64,000 nt of DNA from Mansonella perstans. Taxonomy: Eukaryota; Nematoda; Chromadorea; Rhabditida; Onchocercidae. Each line of letters begins with the position of its first letter. Position 1 is the first letter of the stretch. The notes under the pieces were generated by a model that did not search any database, was not told where the DNA came from, and was given only the letters and a program-made list of their open reading frames with translations. The translations under genes and the position numbers were made by a program. Location of the stretch: contig JBAMDO010000580.1 of the NCBI GenBank assembly GCA_037074765.1, forward strand, positions 1,054,001 to 1,118,000, given 5' to 3'. Below, one piece after another: positions 60,201 to 64,000 of this stretch.

Positions 60201-62319
60201 ATCTTTGCAAATTTTTGCCACATTTTGCAAACTACAAGAAAACTGCATGTTTTGTAATTTTTTAACATTGTGTTTTCATCTTATGAAAGTCTTAAAAGTG
60301 TTAATTTCAGCATTTAGTATTTTTAGGGACAAGGATTACCCAGAAACGTACTGCTTAACCGGAGAAGACAATATGGGACAAAAGTTTGCAACAACGGATA
60401 CAATAGTGGAAAAGAAAGAAACTTATGCATCAATCGGCAAGAAAAGAAGTATCTTTGATTAGAATAACTGTGAGACTGGAATTTAAGATGTAAAAATTAA
60501 TTAAAAGAAATTGACTATAACTTAGAAATACAAGTGAAATAGAAAAATAGATTCGTAGGCCTCCTCCAATGCTGTTTTTCCCTTTTTCAGTGGATATGCT
60601 TGTGAGTTATATGGGCAGTCCCGTCAACAGCCTCACCAACAACAGCGACAACAATATGCAGTCCACCCGCAGCACTGTTGCGAAAGACAACGCGAGCAAC
60701 AGCAAAAACTCATGGGTTATAACACAGGATACAGTACCGACTACTACGATGCCTTCAATGCTTGGTTTGCATACAGTGCAGCTAGAGCCTGCGGAAATAT
60801 ACCTAGAGGAAGAAGCGGATATCCGTCCCAGCACATTTACTTTTCTAGAGCAGCAGCAGAAACGAACGGAACAGGAATACGACAAATTCACCACGAAAGG
60901 TTTATTAATTGAAATATTCAAGCATTTTAAATTATATGCATGGGTTTTACAATTAATGACATGAAAGTTGCAATTGGGTTTGACGTACAAAAAGTGTTGA
61001 TTACAATCTTATTGAAGATATGTATGATATGCTATTTTATTTTCAAAAAAAAAAATTTTCAATTTTCATATTTTCAATTTTTTTTGATTTTTTTAATCGT
61101 CGAGTTTATTTTAATTTCGGCCATCCTTTGGTCTAATTTGATGCAGTAATATATGTCGCAGCATGGAAATTGTAATTTACTGTTTCAAGGCATATTCTTT
61201 ATCAAATGATATTTGCTCTTTGTTGCTGCTCCTATTGGATACTAAACTCAAATATTTTCGAATTTCGAAGGGTAGAGATTGGAGTGAATAAAAACATATA
61301 CCTTGCGATCCAAGAACTTTGTCTTTAGTCTTTGGATATTTTTCTATGCAATGCTGTTGGTGAAAATGAGCTTTAATTTCAAGAAATTATTCAGTTAGCA
61401 GCTGCTTATTACGTAGATATATTTTGAATTTTTTTTTATAGATTCCGATCGTGTCCAACTCAGTTCTGCTCATCAGGAACGCGGACAAAGCAGAGTATCG
61501 AAAATACGGGTCCGTACTACGCAGCCAGCTATGCCGCGAATTCCGGTGTTTCCGAGTTCTAGAACTTTCTTTTTCCCATCTTCCACACGAATATTAGGAC
61601 GTCGAATGAATGATTCACAAGCAAGGGCTCGTTCGAGTTTACGAAGTTGTGCTAAATCAGTTTTTATCCGATCGTCCAAAGAGTGTTCTTTAGCTGAATC
61701 ACAAAATTTTTTTAAGTCCCAAACATCTGTTCTCACTCATAAGCGCTGCTATCAAAATCGACAGCAGCAGTCTTCACAGAGTCCTACTTTTCGAAAACCA
61801 CTGCTACTATTTTCCCAACAATCTCAGGAAAAGCAACCCCCGATATCCTGTAACAGTTTTGCTCCGTCGTCTCATCCTAGGACGCTTATATTTTCAGCAT
61901 CGCATCTACCTTATGATTTTGATGGAGCTACTCTCTCTTCTCCAAGTTATTTGCAAACGTTACTGGAAGCACCAGCAAAAAATTGCAAGGATACGAGTGT
62001 GGTTGATGATCCGAAACCAATTAAATATATTAAAATTCATTACGGATCATCTCATTCATCATCTCTCAAGCAACAGCCAATGCGATCTCGGACTGTACCC
62101 GTCCGATCTTCAAACAATGATCAGCTGCAGCAAACTGCAAATGAATTTGACTATCGAAAATATCTTCGATCAACGCGTCGGGATCGCGTAAATGATCAGG
62201 AACAACGAGTAACGCTTATCGCGACGGTACCGCACGAAATAATGTTTATGAAGAAAACCACGACTTGTGTTTCTCGTCCCAGTTCCTTATACAATGCTAC
62301 CACTAATAGCGATTACTGA
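48279..62319 (+). CDS. par-3: PAR-3 / partitioning-defective 3 polarity scaffold (CR1, three PDZ domains, CR3)
   Basis: Cortical scaffold that oligomerises and binds PAR-6 and atypical PKC to set up cell polarity. Exons joined in phase: 48279-48401, 51216-51323, 51622-51832, 52167-52352 (or to 52325), 52772-53040, 53323-53469, 53679-53778, 54339-54458, 54640-54770, 54916-55121, 55534-55663, 55829-55970, 56069-56224, 56486-56582, 56990-57103, 57266-57357, 57702-57944, 58274-58349, 58458-58603, 58667-58757, 58979-59098, 59234-59363, 59661-59763, 60311-60448, 60591-60899 and 61442-62319, about 1,521 aa. CR1 oligomerisation domain at 1-80 (MKAKVTVRFGKVGVVVPCYD; LRDGGILDPDDQLFDVFDE), PDZ1 about 287-370, PDZ2 about 417-510 (SGGFGFTITSRE), PDZ3 about 536-645 (NETGSAGLGISLKA; GGAAYKDGRLQLNDQLIG), CR3 aPKC-site motif NRRSLSLESMEAH near 865. 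The tail is poorly conserved and several joins there have alternatives. Confidence 0.93.
50507..50687. repeat. 27-bp direct repeat, two identical copies 127 bases apart
   Basis: The sequence starting aaaatcctaatgaacaattg and ending tatttta occurs at 50507-50533 and again at 50661-50687. The spacer is unrelated. It could be a duplication remnant or the edges of a small insertion. Confidence 0.9.
50964..51053 (+). other. Candidate alternative first coding exon of par-3
   Basis: An open frame from ATG (MYHTMSTTTDSAAV...) runs 30 codons to a strong donor ACC|gtaagt in phase 0, exactly the phase needed to join the next par-3 exon at 51216. It cannot be an internal exon fed from exon 1, because the only good acceptor inside it (ACAACAG at 50989) has the wrong phase. 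If used, the isoform would lack the first half of CR1, as short PAR-3 isoforms in other animals do. Confidence 0.4.
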
Positions 62320-63608
62320 CATTTCATGGAGGAATTCTATTTTTCTCCCTTATTGATTAGTTTGGTAATGACCGTAAATATGTTTAAACACTCGTAATAC
62401 TCGATTCAGGACACAACGCATAACGGCATTTTGCATTTCTTGGATTTCATTAATTTGACCAATTCTTCGACTTTTAATTTCGCTATTCATCAGATATACA
62501 TTGCAATAGTGATAGCTGTATTTTCGTATTGTGTCTAGTCGACATTTCCAGAATTGTAAAAATTGGAGGAACATTAAAATCGGTGATCGAGCTTGGTGTT
62601 TATTTAATTTACACCTTCTGTTTAAGATTTCACATAAAATATTTCCAAAATATTAGAGAAAAGTTAATTCAGTGGGATTTGGGAAGTTTAATGTTATACT
62701 CTTGCAACGCATTTCCGACCTATTTTTTCATTGAAAACTCTGCTAAGTTTGCGCTTTTTAACTTTTAATCATGTAAGATGGAATTGTCGAATTTTTCCAA
62801 ACATAACTGTGTAAATCACAGGTTAAAACGCTCTTATTCTGTGCCATACGTTTTTGAAATTCACTGTTGTAATTACGACAATCTGTTCTTTGTTGTACCT
62901 ATATGTCGTTTTATCTTCATCATTTTCTGTATTGTTTACAGAAGAAAATATAGATTGATCTGATATAATTGAATGACCCAAAAGAGATATAGCGCATTGT
63001 TGCTGAATTGCTTTTTTTTTCTTCAGTACCTGCATAACAGTGATAGGCGAGAAATGTTCGAAGAGAATTGAAAAATCTACTCTTTTATCATATTTGATTA
63101 TTGCAGCATAAAACGACTATTCAGTCTGCCGGAGGTACAAATAGTACACGAAAGTTCTGATAACAAAAATCCTTCATGTCCAGTAGTCCGTTTTCTATTT
63201 CATTCGACAAGCTGACAGAAGACAAAATCATTGCATTATTGCATAACCATCGATCACTTTAAAACATTAATCGATTCTTGACAAAAGAAAATACGTAAGC
63301 AGATAGTTGAAACACGAATACTTCACTCGATTCTTGGTAAAGTTTTTAAGTAAACCGAAATGAACCGAAAGTTAGCTTAATTGATGGATATTTGATTTGA
63401 TTGAGGACGAAAACTAAATAAATTTGTAACTTTTTTTCAATAATCCTTAAATGTTACAGTTATTCTGCAATTTTTGAACTTTAAGACGCTAATTAGTGCA
63501 TAAGACAACTTTATGCCATATTTTATTATCACTTTACAGCATCATATATAACTTCGGGAACATTATACTCTAGTAGAACGTCGATGTCATACTCATCAAT
63601 AGACAGTT

Positions 63609-63635
63609 TTAACGGACGTTTATTACGTCCGTTAA
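63609..63635. repeat. Perfect 11-bp inverted repeat with 5-base loop
   Basis: TTAACGGACGT (63609-63619) is the reverse complement of ACGTCCGTTAA (63625-63635), with loop TTATT. A partly related tacgtctgtta follows, then two copies of gtgatagaactgt. Confidence 0.85.
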
Positions 63636-63868
63636 GTCTATCATTACGTCTGTTATCAGTGATAGAACTGTGATAGAACTGTTGCAACGTAACTTCGTAA
63701 TTCAAACAGCAATAACCTATCTAAAGCGCTTTGGCTGTTAACATTTTAGTTTCAACTGTTCTGTTCAGTCATAACTTAATTGAACAAAATGAAAAAAGCT
63801 CAATATTGCTAATCGGCCGAATACTCATCTATTTATCTGACTCACTGACCAACCCAGTGATATGCAGT

Positions 63869-63960
63869 GTGATCCTATTCTGTTGCAGCGTTTCTGCAGT
63901 ATGATCTTACTCTGTTGCAGTGTTTCTGCAATATGGTGTTACTCTGTTGCAGTCTTTTCA
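63869..63960. repeat. 32-bp tandem repeat, nearly 3 copies at window edge
   Basis: The unit contains tactctgttgcagtgtttctg. The copies begin tgatcctatt, tgatcttact and tggtgttact. It stops before the window end. Confidence 0.9.
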
Positions 63961-64000
63961 TTAGGGTATTGAACGATTGTCTTCATGGCTAATTGCTACG

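Larger units (their letters stand above)
62320..64000. other. Downstream of par-3, no gene recognised
   Basis: It should contain the par-3 3' UTR. Small open frames (62529-62768, 62778-62963) lack domains and splice context. An inverted repeat and a tandem repeat lie near the right edge. Confidence 0.5.

Noticed and set aside
60607..60990. Minus-strand 127-codon frame
   Set aside because: Antisense of a par-3 exon; likely open because of the base bias of the coding strand.
61473..61736. Minus-strand 87-codon frame with protein-like composition
   Set aside because: Mirrors the long par-3 terminal exon, which is in phase with upstream exons; no independent support.
61859..62191. Second plus-strand frame within the par-3 last exon
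   Set aside because: Lies inside the 262-codon frame that continues par-3; no splice route leads into it.

Overview
The window is nuclear DNA of a nematode. It is AT-rich, its protein genes are cut into small exons by introns ending in TTTYAG, and several start codons sit only a few bases downstream of a splice-acceptor-like sequence, as expected for spliced-leader trans-splicing. Gene content, base composition and gene order suggest a clade III (filarial-like) worm; that placement is inference. All products were named by reading translated exons against remembered families, and the exon joins were checked by keeping reading phase through every junction.

Layout. Bases 1-20.9 kb are gene-dense and mostly minus-strand: the N-terminal part of the CCR4-NOT scaffold CNOT1/LET-711 (running off the left edge), proteasome lid subunit RPN-6/PSMD11, TRAPP subunit TRAPPC3/BET3 and splicing factor PRP-40/PRPF40. 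A complete plus-strand gene for mitochondrial ribosomal protein S23 is nested in a PRP-40 intron. At 22.6-31.8 kb, minus strand, lies an AMP-activated protein kinase gamma subunit with four CBS motifs and a long N-terminal extension. Bases 31.8-48.3 kb are gene-poor and hold minisatellites, hairpins, a decayed non-LTR retrotransposon and two convergent tRNA-Arg(TCG) genes. At 48.3-62.3 kb, plus strand, is a full-length PAR-3 polarity gene (CR1, three PDZ domains, CR3). The last 1.7 kb has no recognisable gene.

The protein genes are core eukaryotic functions: mRNA deadenylation, protein degradation, vesicle tethering, splicing, mitochondrial translation, energy sensing and cell polarity. They do not form a pathway. 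From memory, the C. elegans counterparts of CNOT1 and RPN-6 lie on one cosmid, those of TRAPPC3 and PRP-40 on another, and PAR-3 on the same chromosome III, which would make this conserved microsynteny.

I found no evidence of a new molecular system. The points most worth checking are the overlapping open frames and paired splice choices at the 3' end of par-3, the nested mitoribosomal gene, a perfect intronic 20-bp hairpin, the facing tRNA pair, a GC-AG intron in the CNOT1 gene and candidate alternative first exons for par-3 and the AMPK gamma gene.
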